Origin: Thioalkalivibrio sp. ALJ16
Lineage (GTDB): Bacteria; Pseudomonadota; Gammaproteobacteria; Ectothiorhodospirales; Ectothiorhodospiraceae
Direction of reading: 5' to 3'
Assembly (NCBI RefSeq): GCF_000377345.1
Contig: NZ_KB898037.1
Span: forward strand, 1,412-65,411
DNA length: 64,000 bases
In this document: positions 6,818-14,912 of the stretch, one piece after another
How the letters are laid out: each line of letters opens with the position of its first letter
How positions within the stretch are numbered: position 1 is the stretch's first letter
Made by a program: the position numbers and the translations under genes
Notes under the pieces: model-generated
The model's input: the letters and a program-made list of their open reading frames with translations, nothing else
Database searches by the model: none
What the model was told of the DNA's origin: nothing

Positions 6818-7152
6818 TGGTCTCCGTGATCAAAATCACTGGCCGCCCACCGCCAGATGCAGCGTGGGTCCCTTTGTGCGGCACTGCCGCGCCATTCGAG
6901 ATAGATCCATTCCCCCAAACCATGGATCGCCGGAAGACGACTCGCTACTGCAGGAGGGTGAGATCGATCCGCCCCGGGGACGCCTCCCATTCGACCGGGC
7001 CATCGCACAATCGACGCGCCCGGTCCTGACGCACCTCAATCGAAGTCAACTCGCGGATCAGCCACCCCCGACCAACCGGGGTGGCTGGTTACGTTTTGCC
7101 CACCTTTGGCAAGTCCTTGTTCCCTCGCTTTCTTCCCCCTCTTTTCCGTTCA

Positions 7153-7177
7153 GTTATCCACAGTTTTTGTGGATAAC
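7153..7177. other. Palindrome of two perfect DnaA boxes
   Basis: GTTATCCACA (7153-7162) and its exact reverse complement TGTGGATAAC (7168-7177) flank GTTTT. Each arm contains TTATCCACA, the high-affinity DnaA box consensus. It lies 3 bases before the promoter-like element of the first transfer gene cluster. It could mark an ICE replication origin, a DnaA-controlled promoter, or simply a hairpin. Confidence 0.55.
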
Positions 7178-7179
7178 TC

Positions 7180-7215
7180 AAAAACCCTTGGCGCTCGATT
7201 CAGGATTTTTCGTAG
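7180..7215 (+). promoter_or_regulatory. Transfer-operon promoter-like element, copy 1
   Basis: AAAAACCCTTG (7180-7190), 11 variable bases, then AGGATTTTTCGTAG (7202-7215). The same two blocks with the same spacing occur at 14273-14308 before the second transfer gene cluster. It lies 130 bases before the first conjugation gene. The shared spacing argues for a common promoter or activator site; which bases act as -35 and -10 is not clear. Confidence 0.6.
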
Positions 7216-7231
7216 CCGCCGCAGACGGGGT

Positions 7232-7326
7232 ACGGACAATACGCCTTGTCCGTTGCCTTGGCATCGGATAGCCCATACCCGTAGGGCTGGTGCCCGCGCC
7301 TGCCTCCGATGGCGCGGGCCTTTATT
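7232..7326 (+). terminator. Operator-like repeat and terminator ahead of the first transfer gene
   Basis: ACGGACAA (7232-7239) and TTGTCCGT (7246-7253) are perfect inverted copies. Further on, GCCCGCGCC (7292-7300) pairs with GGCGCGGGC (7311-7319) and is followed by CTTTATT, a terminator shape. As it lies between the promoter element and ATG 7346, transcription of the operon may be attenuated or a short leader RNA may be released here. Confidence 0.5.
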
Positions 7327-7345
7327 CCAAGCAGGCGAGGAAGAC

Positions 7346-8077
7346 ATGCGAAAACGGTTACCCGCACTCCTTGTGGCGCTGGCGTTCACCTCCTGGGGGA
7401 GCGCCGCCGCTACTGATATTCAGGTGGGCCGATACCTGACCGCCGCTGACGCACCCGCGCCCGAGCAGGTGCAACCCCTGCAGGTCACGGTCCAGATGGA
7501 TTTTCCCTCGGACATCCAACACGTCGGCGCGGCACTCACCTACCTCCTGACACACAGCGGGTATCGACTGGAGGACCCCGCGACGGCGGACCCTGCCATG
7601 CGGGTGCTGCTGACTCGTCCGCTTCCCGAGGTGCATCGAGAACTCGGCCCCTTGAGCCTTGAGAATGCGCTCACCACCCTCGCCGGCTCCACCTGGCGTT
7701 TGGTCGTTGATCCCACCATGCGCGAGATCTCCTACGAGCCTCGTGAGCCCTACGCCGAAGCCGCGCGCGCTCGCGGCCGAGCGATCGAGGCCGATAACGT
7801 GCGCGACGTGCTCGCACCGAAGCCCCCAACGACCCGCATGTATGGCCCGGTGCAGCGCGGCGAGACTCTCCGCTCCATCGCCGAGGCGATTTCGCCGGGG
7901 CAACCGGTGCGTATGGCCGCAGCACTGTTCGAGGCCAACCCGCACGCCTTCTTCCCGGCCAATGCACCGAATCCCAATCAGCTCCGCACCGGCGTCGAGC
8001 TGGAAATCCCCAGCGATGCGGCGGCCAACCACCACAGCCCGTCGCGCGCCCGGTCGATTCTGCGAGGTGACCAATGA
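7346..8077 (+). CDS. ICE PilL-domain protein with C-terminal LysM/FimV-like region
   Basis: 243 residues. Signal peptide MRKRLPALLVALAFTSWGSAAA, then an ICE PilL-type region (TIGR03748-like: VTVQMDFPSDIQHVGAALTYLLTHSGYRL), then a LysM/FimV-like segment (YGPVQRGETLRSIAEAISPG). ATG 7346 is the start because the upstream frame only covers the leader region. It is the first gene of the transfer cluster in PFGI-1-like elements and acts in the envelope, probably on peptidoglycan or the outer part of the apparatus. It overlaps the next gene by 4 bases. Confidence 0.78.
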   Translation: MRKRLPALLVALAFTSWGSAAATDIQVGRYLTAADAPAPEQVQPLQVTVQMDFPSDIQHVGAALTYLLTHSGYRLEDPATADPAMRVLLTRPLPEVHRELGPLSLENALTTLAGSTWRLVVDPTMREISYEPREPYAEAARARGRAIEADNVRDVLAPKPPTTRMYGPVQRGETLRSIAEAISPGQPVRMAAALFEANPHAFFPANAPNPNQLRTGVELEIPSDAAANHHSPSRARSILRGDQ

Positions 8078-8781
8078 GCACCACCGAGAAGTCGGAACCC
8101 CGTCCATCCCCTCGGCCCGTCCCGCGCTGGCTCAAGGTTGGCGGACCCGTCGCCGGGCTCGCCGTTGTGGTGACATTGCTCCTGATCTTCATGGGCGGCG
8201 GTGGCGACGAGACCGAGGAGCCCACCCTCGACGCCCTTGAGCCGGTAACCGAGGACGACGCCAATCGCGTCAACGATCTGGAATTGCTGCTTGCGTCCCT
8301 GGAAGCGCGGGTCGCCAGTCAGGACGACGAGCTGCGTACCCTTCGCTCGGAGCACCGTGCGCTCCGGGAGACGCTCAACGGCCTGGAGTCGGCGATCGAC
8401 AACCGAGACCCCGACCAGGCAGTGACCGATCAACTGAACGCCTTGCAGGGCGAACTGGCGAAGCTGCGGGACGAGGTGGAGCCCTCGGGATCCACCGATC
8501 CCATCGAGGCCTTGAGGGACGACCTGGACGCCACACAGCGCCGGGTGACCCGCCTGGAGGCCGTTCCGGAGACACCGGAACCGAATGCCACCCTGACGGG
8601 CATCGAACACTGGGGGTCTCGACACTTCGCCATCCTGGAAGGCGCGAACGGTCGCGAGCGGATCCGTGTTGGTGACCGCTACGGGCAATGGACGCTGGAA
8701 AGCCTCGACTCGGACGCCGGCGTTGCGGTCCTCCGGCACCCGCGCGGGTTCATGCACGCCCTCGCCATCCACGACGAGTAG
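8074..8781 (+). CDS. Inner-membrane coiled-coil protein of the transfer cluster
   Basis: 235 residues: a short cytoplasmic start, one membrane helix (VAGLAVVVTLLLIFMGGG), a long acidic coiled coil (about residues 60-165, rich in LEALEARV-type heptads), and a small C-terminal beta domain (FAILEGANGRERIRVGDRYGQWTLESLDSD) reminiscent of PilP/GspC-like periplasmic domains. ATG 8074 overlaps the previous stop. Probably a periplasmic spanning component; no precise family assigned. Confidence 0.65.
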   Translation: MSTTEKSEPRPSPRPVPRWLKVGGPVAGLAVVVTLLLIFMGGGGDETEEPTLDALEPVTEDDANRVNDLELLLASLEARVASQDDELRTLRSEHRALRETLNGLESAIDNRDPDQAVTDQLNALQGELAKLRDEVEPSGSTDPIEALRDDLDATQRRVTRLEAVPETPEPNATLTGIEHWGSRHFAILEGANGRERIRVGDRYGQWTLESLDSDAGVAVLRHPRGFMHALAIHDE

Positions 8782-8796
8782 GAGCAGGAGAGCATC

Positions 8797-9036
8797 ATGG
8801 GTGGAGCTGTCGTTTTACTGTTGATTGGGGTCGGCGTCATCGCGGCCACACACGATCCGGAACCCGAGGTAGCACCCGAGCCGGCCCCCGTCGAGCCCGT
8901 CGCAATCCCGGAGCCACCCCCCACCTGCCTCGATCGGCTCGCGGAGCAGGCCCGGGTCGAAGCGGATCTTTCGTCCTCCTGGGAGCGGCGGACCTATTTC
9001 ATTGACGGCCGCCCCTGCATGCGGGGGCACCCATGA
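8797..9036 (+). CDS. Small proline-rich membrane-anchored protein
   Basis: 79 residues. N-terminal hydrophobic helix (MGGAVVLLLIGVGVIAA), a Pro/Glu-rich linker (PEPEVAPEPAPVEP), and a C-terminal part with two cysteines (TCLDRL, RPCMRG) that could form a disulfide in the periplasm. A GGAG site precedes ATG and the 3' end overlaps the next gene by 4 bases, which fits an operon member. Function unknown. Confidence 0.6.
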   Translation: MGGAVVLLLIGVGVIAATHDPEPEVAPEPAPVEPVAIPEPPPTCLDRLAEQARVEADLSSSWERRTYFIDGRPCMRGHP

Positions 9037-9803
9037 CCCGGTCTCGCTACTGCGTGATCGCGTCACTGGTCGCGGTCGGCCTGGCCGGAACCGTTCAGGC
9101 CGGTTCGGTCGAGTCCGACGCAACCCGCGCCGAGGCCCGCGCGTCCGAGGGTGTCGAGTCGGCACCGGCCCGGACCCAACATTGGGATCTATCCGACACC
9201 GAATGGGAACGATACGACTCCATCATGGAGGGTCCACGAGGACTCTGGACGCCGGATCTGGATCCGATATGGGTCCTGGGTATCCATGCAGAGACCGAGC
9301 GCGAACGGCGGTACTACGCCGAGCTGGCCGTGGAGCAGGAGCGGGACCGCGTCACCGGGGAGCTGGCTTTCCAGCATGCCTACGATGCCGCGTGGGATCG
9401 CCTGTACCCGGACCGGGTGCTGATTGAGCCCCGTGATCGGTCCGGCGATGCGGGCCGCTCTGCGTCTCGGATCAGTGAACCCAGCGCCCCCACCTTGGCC
9501 GACCTTCATGCCGACGATCGCGTGGTACTGGTCGCTGCCCGCGACTGTGCGGCCTGCGCGGAGATCCTCGACCGTGCCGTGGAGCGGTTGCAGGGCGGAG
9601 CGCAATGGCGGTTGGACATCTTTCTGACGGATACCGATGCGGATCAGGAGGTGCGCCGATGGGCGGCGGAGAATGCGATTCCGATCGATCTGGTGCGAGC
9701 CGGTCGTATCACCCTCAACCACGACGACGGCACTCTGGCCGATCACGACACCCCCTCGCTGTTGCGGCAATCCGGACAGCGCTGGCAGCCGGTCTTGCCC
9801 TAG
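9033..9803 (+). CDS. ICE conjugation protein, PFL_4693 family-like
   Basis: 256 residues with a signal peptide (MTRSRYCVIASLVAVGLAGTVQA). The segment HWDLSDTEWERYDSIMEGPRGLWTPDLDPIWVLGI is characteristic of the TIGR03759 family found in PFGI-1-like elements. A later DRVVLVAARDCAACAEIL, with a CxxC, resembles a thioredoxin-like region. Periplasmic; exact role in transfer unknown. Gene order matches known elements, with a transglycosylase next. Confidence 0.8.
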   Translation: MTRSRYCVIASLVAVGLAGTVQAGSVESDATRAEARASEGVESAPARTQHWDLSDTEWERYDSIMEGPRGLWTPDLDPIWVLGIHAETERERRYYAELAVEQERDRVTGELAFQHAYDAAWDRLYPDRVLIEPRDRSGDAGRSASRISEPSAPTLADLHADDRVVLVAARDCAACAEILDRAVERLQGGAQWRLDIFLTDTDADQEVRRWAAENAIPIDLVRAGRITLNHDDGTLADHDTPSLLRQSGQRWQPVLP

Positions 9804-10282
9804 CGCTTGCAACCAAGGCGGCGGCGGGAGTGCCCGAGGGTTACCACCGTGTTGCGCAGGCCGAGGGCGTCCCAGCGGATGTTCTGTACGCCCTGGCCGC
9901 CGCCGAGTCTGGCGCGCGGCTCTCTACCGGTGTCGCACGGCCTTGGCCCTGGACCCTCAATGTGGGTGGACGACCGGAGCGATACCGGACCTACCAAGAG
10001 GCCCTGGAGGCCCTGGAGCGTCACCTCGCGGCCGGAAAGCGAAACATCGATATAGGACTCATGCAGGTCAACTGGCACTGGCACGAGGAACGGCTCCGGG
10101 ATCCAGCGCTGGCCCTCGACCCCTATAGAAACCTCCGCATCGGTGCCGCCATTCTGCGTGAACAGTACGAACGCAGCGGCCACTGGCTGGAAGCCAGCGG
10201 CCTCTATCACGCGCCCTCGAACACCGCCCACGCCGCCCGTCATCGGGCCCGCGTCCAACACCATCTGGAGGCCCTGCCGTGA
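9659..10282 (+). CDS. Conjugation-associated lytic transglycosylase (start uncertain)
   Basis: A soluble lytic transglycosylase of the SLT type that opens peptidoglycan for the secretion channel. ALAAAESGARLS carries the catalytic Glu, and IGLMQVNWHWHEERLRDPAL and NLRIGAAILREQYERSG are family motifs. A good signal peptide (IRTALAAGLALALATKAAA) begins near 9770, but no ATG, GTG or TTG lies at its start. The nearest upstream ATG in frame is 9659, deep inside the previous gene. A rare start such as ATC 9770, or translation coupled to the upstream gene, is possible. Confidence 0.75.
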   Translation: MGGGECDSDRSGASRSYHPQPRRRHSGRSRHPLAVAAIRTALAAGLALALATKAAAGVPEGYHRVAQAEGVPADVLYALAAAESGARLSTGVARPWPWTLNVGGRPERYRTYQEALEALERHLAAGKRNIDIGLMQVNWHWHEERLRDPALALDPYRNLRIGAAILREQYERSGHWLEASGLYHAPSNTAHAARHRARVQHHLEALP

Positions 10283-10351
10283 TCGCGATCGATGTTCCCG
10301 CAGCCGGTGACTCCAGCACCGGGAGACTCCGGTTCCAAAAAGGAGACTGCA

Positions 10352-10606
10352 GTGAATCCCGAATCTCACTGGCTCTACTACCTGCGCGGCGCGCAAGCGG
10401 TCGGATTGATCGCGGCGTTTCTCGTCGCACTGGCGTTGATCCACGTCGCGCTGATCCTTGCCGGATTCAGGTATCTGGCCGGCGTAGAGCTAAACCCCCG
10501 ATCTTTCGGTGTCTGGATCGGCGCACTGGTACTCGTCGGTCTGACCACGCGGATCGCATGGTGGACGTTTGCTCGCCGACGCCGCTCCACGGAACGCGAG
10601 GAGTAG
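10352..10606 (+). CDS. Small two-helix membrane protein of the transfer cluster
   Basis: 84 residues from GTG 10352, preferred because AAGGAGA lies just upstream. The protein has two hydrophobic helices (AVGLIAAFLVALALIHVALILA and FGVWIGALVLVGLTTRIAWW) and a basic C-terminus (ARRRRSTEREE). Genes for similar small membrane proteins sit at this place in PFGI-1-like transfer clusters. Role unknown. Confidence 0.65.
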   Translation: MNPESHWLYYLRGAQAVGLIAAFLVALALIHVALILAGFRYLAGVELNPRSFGVWIGALVLVGLTTRIAWWTFARRRRSTEREE

Positions 10607-10706
10607 CGAACGCCAACGTGTGTAACCAGCGCCGTGACGCTATCGCGCCGCTTGCTGCGCGCACCCTCCACCGGTCCCAAGTTCACCACACGTTTGAGGT
10701 CCTGCC

Positions 10707-11237
10707 GTGATTCCGAAACCCCTTGTGGCTGCTCTGCTGTCCTTCCTCCTTGTGCCCGCTTCTGCGCAGGCCCTGGAGGTGATCCTCGACACTGGCGAAG
10801 GCCAACCGGCCGGCCCGTACCTGGAGCGGCTGGAGGGAGCCGAGGAGCCCGCCCCTCGCAGCAGGGCCGCGCTCCCCCCGTTGAATGACGCGGCCGAGCG
10901 CATGCTGCCCATCGAGCCGTCCCGCTTGCGCGTGGCACCGCTGCAGGGACAGCCGCCGGCGCATGTGCGCGAGACACTCCGGAATATGCCCCGTCCGCTC
11001 TGCCTGGTGGGATCGGACTCGCAATCGCTCGCCTGGCTGGAGCACCACCGCGCGGCCCTGCTGCAGGCAGGGGCCGTGTGCATGCTCGTTCAGGCAGAAA
11101 CCTCCGAGGACCTCGAGCGGGTGCGCGACACCGCGAACGGGATCCCGGTGCAGCTCTCGCACGGTGATGATTTGGCCGAGCGGTTGCAGCTCGACGTCTA
11201 CCCGGTCCTGATCTCGCGCGAGGGGATCGAGCAGTGA
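10707..11237 (+). CDS. ICE conjugation protein, PFL_4695 family-like
   Basis: 176 residues from GTG 10707, with a signal peptide (MIPKPLVAALLSFLLVPASAQA). The core PLCLVGSDSQSLAWLEHHRAALLQAGAVCMLVQAE and the end LDVYPVLISREGIEQ match the TIGR03765 family of integrating conjugative elements. Periplasmic. It overlaps the coupling-protein gene by 4 bases, as in relatives. Confidence 0.78.
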   Translation: MIPKPLVAALLSFLLVPASAQALEVILDTGEGQPAGPYLERLEGAEEPAPRSRAALPPLNDAAERMLPIEPSRLRVAPLQGQPPAHVRETLRNMPRPLCLVGSDSQSLAWLEHHRAALLQAGAVCMLVQAETSEDLERVRDTANGIPVQLSHGDDLAERLQLDVYPVLISREGIEQ

Positions 11238-13315
11238 GTCAGTTGCCCGTCGAGGCCCTGCTGCGGCCGCCGATCGAGTTCTATTCCGCCTTTGTGGCCG
11301 GTGCCGCCGCCGTCATCGCAGTCGTCGCACCCTGGGCCTTGATGATGACCCCCTCGATCGCCTGGGTCGCGGCGGCTCTGCTTGGGGCGCTGGCCGTACA
11401 CCGAGCGCGACAGGGATGGAGGATCATGCGGTATCACCGCCACCTCCGACAGCTGCCCGAGTTTTCAATGAGCGCGAAACAGATCCCCGTCTCGCGCCGG
11501 AAGCTCTACCTCGGGCGAGGGTTCCGTTGGACGCAGAAGCACACGCAGCGCCTGCGGGACACGATCCGACCCGAGGTCCAGCATTACGTGGACCCCGGCC
11601 CTCTGTACCGCTGGGCGCGTCGCAAGGAAGTTCAGTGGGAGTCCACTCCCGGCCTGCGCGGGATCGCGCGGGCCCTCGGGAAACGATCCTGGTGGAACCC
11701 TGCGGCCCCCCTGCCCCCCGTGGGCGGGAAACCCGCGTTGCACGCCGTTGAGCCGGACGAGGAAGACGCCTGGACGGATCTCGGGGAGCGCGTGGGGCAT
11801 ACCCTGGTCCTGGGCACGACCCGGGTGGGCAAGACGCGCCTGGCCGAAGTCTTGATCACTCAAGACATCCGGCGTGGCGACGTCACCATTGTCATCGACC
11901 CCAAGGGGGATGCCGAGCTGCTCAAGCGCATGTATGCCGAAGCCCGCCGCGCGGGGCGCGAAGACCAGTTCTATATGTTTCACCTCGGTTACCCGGACCA
12001 CTCCGCGCGCTACAACGCCGTCGGATCGTTCAGCCGAATCACCGAGGTCGCCACCCGTGTCTCGAACCAGCTCCCGAGCGAAGGCAACAGCGCCGCCTTC
12101 AAGGAGTTCGCGTGGCGGTTCGTGAATATCGTTTCACAGGCGATCGTGGCCCTCGGCCGACGCCCGGATTACCAACAGATCCTCCGACACATCACCTACA
12201 TCGAGCCCCTGCTGATCGAATACTACGAGCACTGGCTCCCTCGCGTAGCGCCCGAAGGCTGGAAAGAGGACGTGGAGCGGCGTGAGGCCAACACCAATGA
12301 ACGCCAGCTGCCGCGCAACCTGCAGGGTCGGGACCGGCGTGCCGTCGCGCTGATGCTCTACGCCAAGGAGCAGGGGCTTTTCGACCCCGTGGCCGATGGC
12401 TTGCGCAGCGCGTTCGAGTACGACAAGACCTACTTCGACAAGATCGTGGCCTCGCTGCTCCCCCTGATGGAAAAGCTGACCACCGGCAAGACGGCGGAGC
12501 TGATCGCCCCCGACTATCTCGACACCGACGACCCTCGCCCGATCTTCTCCTGGCGGGAGATCATCCGCACCGGCGGCATCGTCTACGTGGGCCTCGACGC
12601 GCTCTCGGATGCCGACGTGGCGGCGGCCGTGGGTAACTCGATGTTCGCGGATCTCTGTTCCGTCGCGGGCCAGCTGTACAAGCATGGGCAGGACGACGGC
12701 CTACCGGACGGTGGCCGGTCGGGGCTCCCGACGGTCAATGTGCATGCCGACGAGTTCAACGAGCTGATCGGCGACGAGTTCATCCCCCTGCTGAACAAGG
12801 CCGGTGGAGCGGGATTCCAGGTCACGGCCTATACGCAGACCTGGTCCGACGTCGAGGCTCGAATCGGATCCAAGCCCAAGGCCGGCCAGGTTGCCGGTAA
12901 CTTCAACACACTGGTCATGCTGCGGGTGAAGGAGTACGAGACGGCCGAAATGCTCACGGCGCAGCTTCCGCAGGTCGAGATCAACACGCTCATGCAGGTA
13001 TCCGGGACCAACGACTCGGCCGACCCCGAATCGGACCAGCACTTCTCCAGCCGCAACGAAGATCGCATCACGGTTTCCGAGGTTCCGCTGCTCACGCCGG
13101 CCGACATCGTCACCCTGCCCAAGGGCCAGGCCTTCGCCCTGATCGAGGGGGGGCAGCTCTGGAAAATCCGCATGCCGCTCCCCGATAGCAAAGCGGATCC
13201 GGTGATGCCCGGGTCCCTCGCCGACATCGCCGAGCGCATGCAGCGCGATTACACCACGGCCGAGCACTGGTGGCAGGACGCCGCCATGCCGGTCGGTCCG
13301 CAGGAATCCGCCTGA
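11234..13315 (+). CDS. traD: Type IV coupling protein TraD (SXT/TOL type)
   Basis: 693 residues. The VirD4-like ATPase links the relaxase-DNA complex to the secretion channel. Two N-terminal membrane helices lie around residues 15-55. The Walker A loop is LVLGTTRVGKTRLAE (about 190-204), DVTIVIDPKGD follows, and the Walker B region is TVNVHADEFNELI (about 500). GTG 11234 overlaps the previous stop by 4 bases, and the stop overlaps the next ATG by 1. Strong match in size and motifs to the TraD subfamily of PFGI-1/SXT-like ICEs (TIGR03743). Confidence 0.9.
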   Translation: MSQLPVEALLRPPIEFYSAFVAGAAAVIAVVAPWALMMTPSIAWVAAALLGALAVHRARQGWRIMRYHRHLRQLPEFSMSAKQIPVSRRKLYLGRGFRWTQKHTQRLRDTIRPEVQHYVDPGPLYRWARRKEVQWESTPGLRGIARALGKRSWWNPAAPLPPVGGKPALHAVEPDEEDAWTDLGERVGHTLVLGTTRVGKTRLAEVLITQDIRRGDVTIVIDPKGDAELLKRMYAEARRAGREDQFYMFHLGYPDHSARYNAVGSFSRITEVATRVSNQLPSEGNSAAFKEFAWRFVNIVSQAIVALGRRPDYQQILRHITYIEPLLIEYYEHWLPRVAPEGWKEDVERREANTNERQLPRNLQGRDRRAVALMLYAKEQGLFDPVADGLRSAFEYDKTYFDKIVASLLPLMEKLTTGKTAELIAPDYLDTDDPRPIFSWREIIRTGGIVYVGLDALSDADVAAAVGNSMFADLCSVAGQLYKHGQDDGLPDGGRSGLPTVNVHADEFNELIGDEFIPLLNKAGGAGFQVTAYTQTWSDVEARIGSKPKAGQVAGNFNTLVMLRVKEYETAEMLTAQLPQVEINTLMQVSGTNDSADPESDQHFSSRNEDRITVSEVPLLTPADIVTLPKGQAFALIEGGQLWKIRMPLPDSKADPVMPGSLADIAERMQRDYTTAEHWWQDAAMPVGPQESA

Positions 13316-14058
13316 TGGCAAGCGCGAGCCGACAGGCATCGAAACACCCCGCGCAGCAGCGCGAGCCGGGGCTGATCGGCCGCACGCTGAACCTCGTCGG
13401 CCAAATCCTCCTTTGGCTGGTCGCGGCGCTGTTGTTCTCCCTGATCGCGGAATGGGTCGGAATGACCTGGATCTGGCCGGACCAGGGCATCCAGCACAGT
13501 CAGCAGATGCTCGAACGCGAGATCGGCTACCTGAACGAGGATTTTCGCCAGTCGATGTTGACCTCGAATCCGGCGGACTTCGCCCGTAGCTTCGCGGATG
13601 TGTCCTATCGCTTGATGTTCGAGTACACGGGTATCCATTCCCTGGTCGAATGGCTCTCGGTCCCGGCGCACCCCGAAGATGGTCGATTCGCCCACTCCCT
13701 GCGCAACGGGTTTGTCGCGGTGGAGCCCTATGTGCTGGCCGGTATGGCAATCACACAGGTCTTCGCACTCCGCCTGGGGGTGCTGACCCTCGCCATGCCC
13801 GTGTTCGTCCTGTTCGCCCTGGTGGCGATGGTGGATGGACTCGTGCAGCGCGATCTGCGCCGCTGGGGGGGTGGCCGCGAATCGTCGTTCGTCTACCACC
13901 ACGCGAAACGACTGATGGCACCCTCGATCGCCATGGCCTGGGTGGTCTACCTCGCCCTGCCGTTTTCGGTCCACCCGAATTGGGTCATTCTCCCGTTCGC
14001 CCTGCTCAATGCGATCACCATCGCCATTACGGCTTCGAGCTTCAAGAAATACCTCTGA
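13315..14058 (+). CDS. ICE integral membrane protein, TIGR03747-like
   Basis: 247 residues starting at the ATG that overlaps the traD stop. It has four predicted membrane helices (LVGQILLWLVAALLFSLIAEW, PYVLAGMAITQVFALRLGVL, PVFVLFALVAMVDGLV, SIAMAWVVYLALPF) and a conserved middle (REIGYLNEDF-like stretch and QRDLRRWGGGRESSFVYHHAKR). It fits the family that always follows traD in PFGI-1-like elements. It is the last gene of the first transfer cluster. Confidence 0.8.
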   Translation: MASASRQASKHPAQQREPGLIGRTLNLVGQILLWLVAALLFSLIAEWVGMTWIWPDQGIQHSQQMLEREIGYLNEDFRQSMLTSNPADFARSFADVSYRLMFEYTGIHSLVEWLSVPAHPEDGRFAHSLRNGFVAVEPYVLAGMAITQVFALRLGVLTLAMPVFVLFALVAMVDGLVQRDLRRWGGGRESSFVYHHAKRLMAPSIAMAWVVYLALPFSVHPNWVILPFALLNAITIAITASSFKKYL

Positions 14059-14367
14059 GAACCCCACCCGCCTCGGCGAGTGTCACGAGCGCACCGCGTT
14101 TCTCCAGTCCCGGACGGCCGGACGCCAAACCCCTTTCCACCGACGTTCGACACCGCACGCCCGCTCGGCCGTGCGATACAGCCCGCGCGACCCGCCCACG
14201 TTTCACCCTCGCCAAACCCGCCCTTTCAAAGCCTCGACTGGCACGGTGCCAGGGCTCCACCCATGGCGTCCGAAAAACCCTTGCGATCGGTTTAAGGATT
14301 TTTCGTAGTCGTCACGGATGGAAATCACAAGACTGTGGCTCACGCTAACGCCTGGGAGTCACACGTC
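14059..14367 (+). promoter_or_regulatory. Intergenic region with transfer-operon promoter-like element, copy 2
   Basis: No gene is seen in these 309 bases. AAAAACCCTTG (14273-14283) and AGGATTTTTCGTAG (14295-14308) repeat the element found at 7180-7215 with identical spacing. They lie 60 bases before the ATG of the second transfer cluster. Unlike copy 1, no palindrome of DnaA boxes and no terminator accompany it, so the shared blocks are probably the essential promoter or activator site. Confidence 0.6.
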
Positions 14368-14670
14368 ATGCACAGGTCCCTTGTCGCGCTCGCTACGGGC
14401 GTGGTGATGATCACCCTCACACCAGCGGCGCTGGCCGACCGCGATGCGGAACGCGAGAGCTTGAGCCGACTCGCCCACGAGATCCAGGCCCTGCACGCGC
14501 TGGTTGACCGGGCCGAAGCTCATGCCGACCCCGACGCACGGATCCGCTTCCAGTACGACTGGCTGCGCCACGACCTGGAGCGGGTGCAAGCCGGCATCGA
14601 GGAGCACCTCCGGGCACCGCGCGCCCAACCCCGCCGGGTGGAGCCCCTCAGCGGTGATTACCGCCGGTGA
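14368..14670 (+). CDS. RAQPRD family ICE protein
   Basis: 100 residues with signal peptide (MHRSLVALATGVVMITLTPAALA), a helical core (RLAHEIQALHALVDRAEAHA, then RFQYDWLRHDLERVQAGIEEHL), and the diagnostic motif RAQPRR near the C-terminus, which gives the RAQPRD family its name. Periplasmic; role in transfer not known. First gene of the second cluster; it overlaps the next gene by 4 bases. Confidence 0.82.
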   Translation: MHRSLVALATGVVMITLTPAALADRDAERESLSRLAHEIQALHALVDRAEAHADPDARIRFQYDWLRHDLERVQAGIEEHLRAPRAQPRRVEPLSGDYRR

Positions 14671-14900
14671 GCGGGAACGCCTCCAGTCAGTTCGAGCAGT
14701 GGGCCGGCGCGAGTGGCGCCGACCTCGGGCTCGCGATCGCGGCGATTGTCGCGGTCACCTACCTGATCTGGCTCATGTGGGTCGTGATGGGCCAATTCCG
14801 CGCCTGGAGCGATCGCGAAATACCGATGTTCGACCTGCTTTGGGTCGCGATTCGAGCCGCCGTGGTGGTGATGCTCGTGGGTTTTTTCATCCGTCCATAG
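14667..14900 (+). CDS. Small ICE membrane protein, TIGR03758-like
   Basis: 77 residues from GTG 14667, overlapping the previous stop. Two membrane helices (LGLAIAAIVAVTYLIWLMWVV and LLWVAIRAAVVVMLVGFFI) are joined by GQFRAWSDREIPMFD. Size, position and sequence fit the small family (DUF3262-type) located before the pilin gene in PFGI-1-like clusters. Confidence 0.75.
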   Translation: MSGNASSQFEQWAGASGADLGLAIAAIVAVTYLIWLMWVVMGQFRAWSDREIPMFDLLWVAIRAAVVVMLVGFFIRP

Positions 14901-14912
14901 GAGGACACAACG

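Larger units (their letters stand above)
6574..7152. other. Gene-free, hairpin-rich intergenic region
   Basis: No convincing gene lies here; the open frames on both strands lack ribosome sites and family features. It holds a GGGCCC-TCC-GGGCCC hairpin (6729-6743), a very stable hairpin at 6773-6817, an 11-base direct repeat AAGTCAACTCG (6716 and 7043), a GCCACCCC/GGGGTGGC hairpin (7061-7085), and one copy of a 21-base sequence found again near the tRNA-Thr. Position between cargo and transfer genes makes it a candidate for oriT or other replication and transfer sites. Confidence 0.5.

Noticed and set aside
6643-7029. Open frames between the cargo and transfer genes, both strands
   Set aside because: No ribosome sites or recognisable domains, and they run through long inverted repeats. 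Treated as non-coding.
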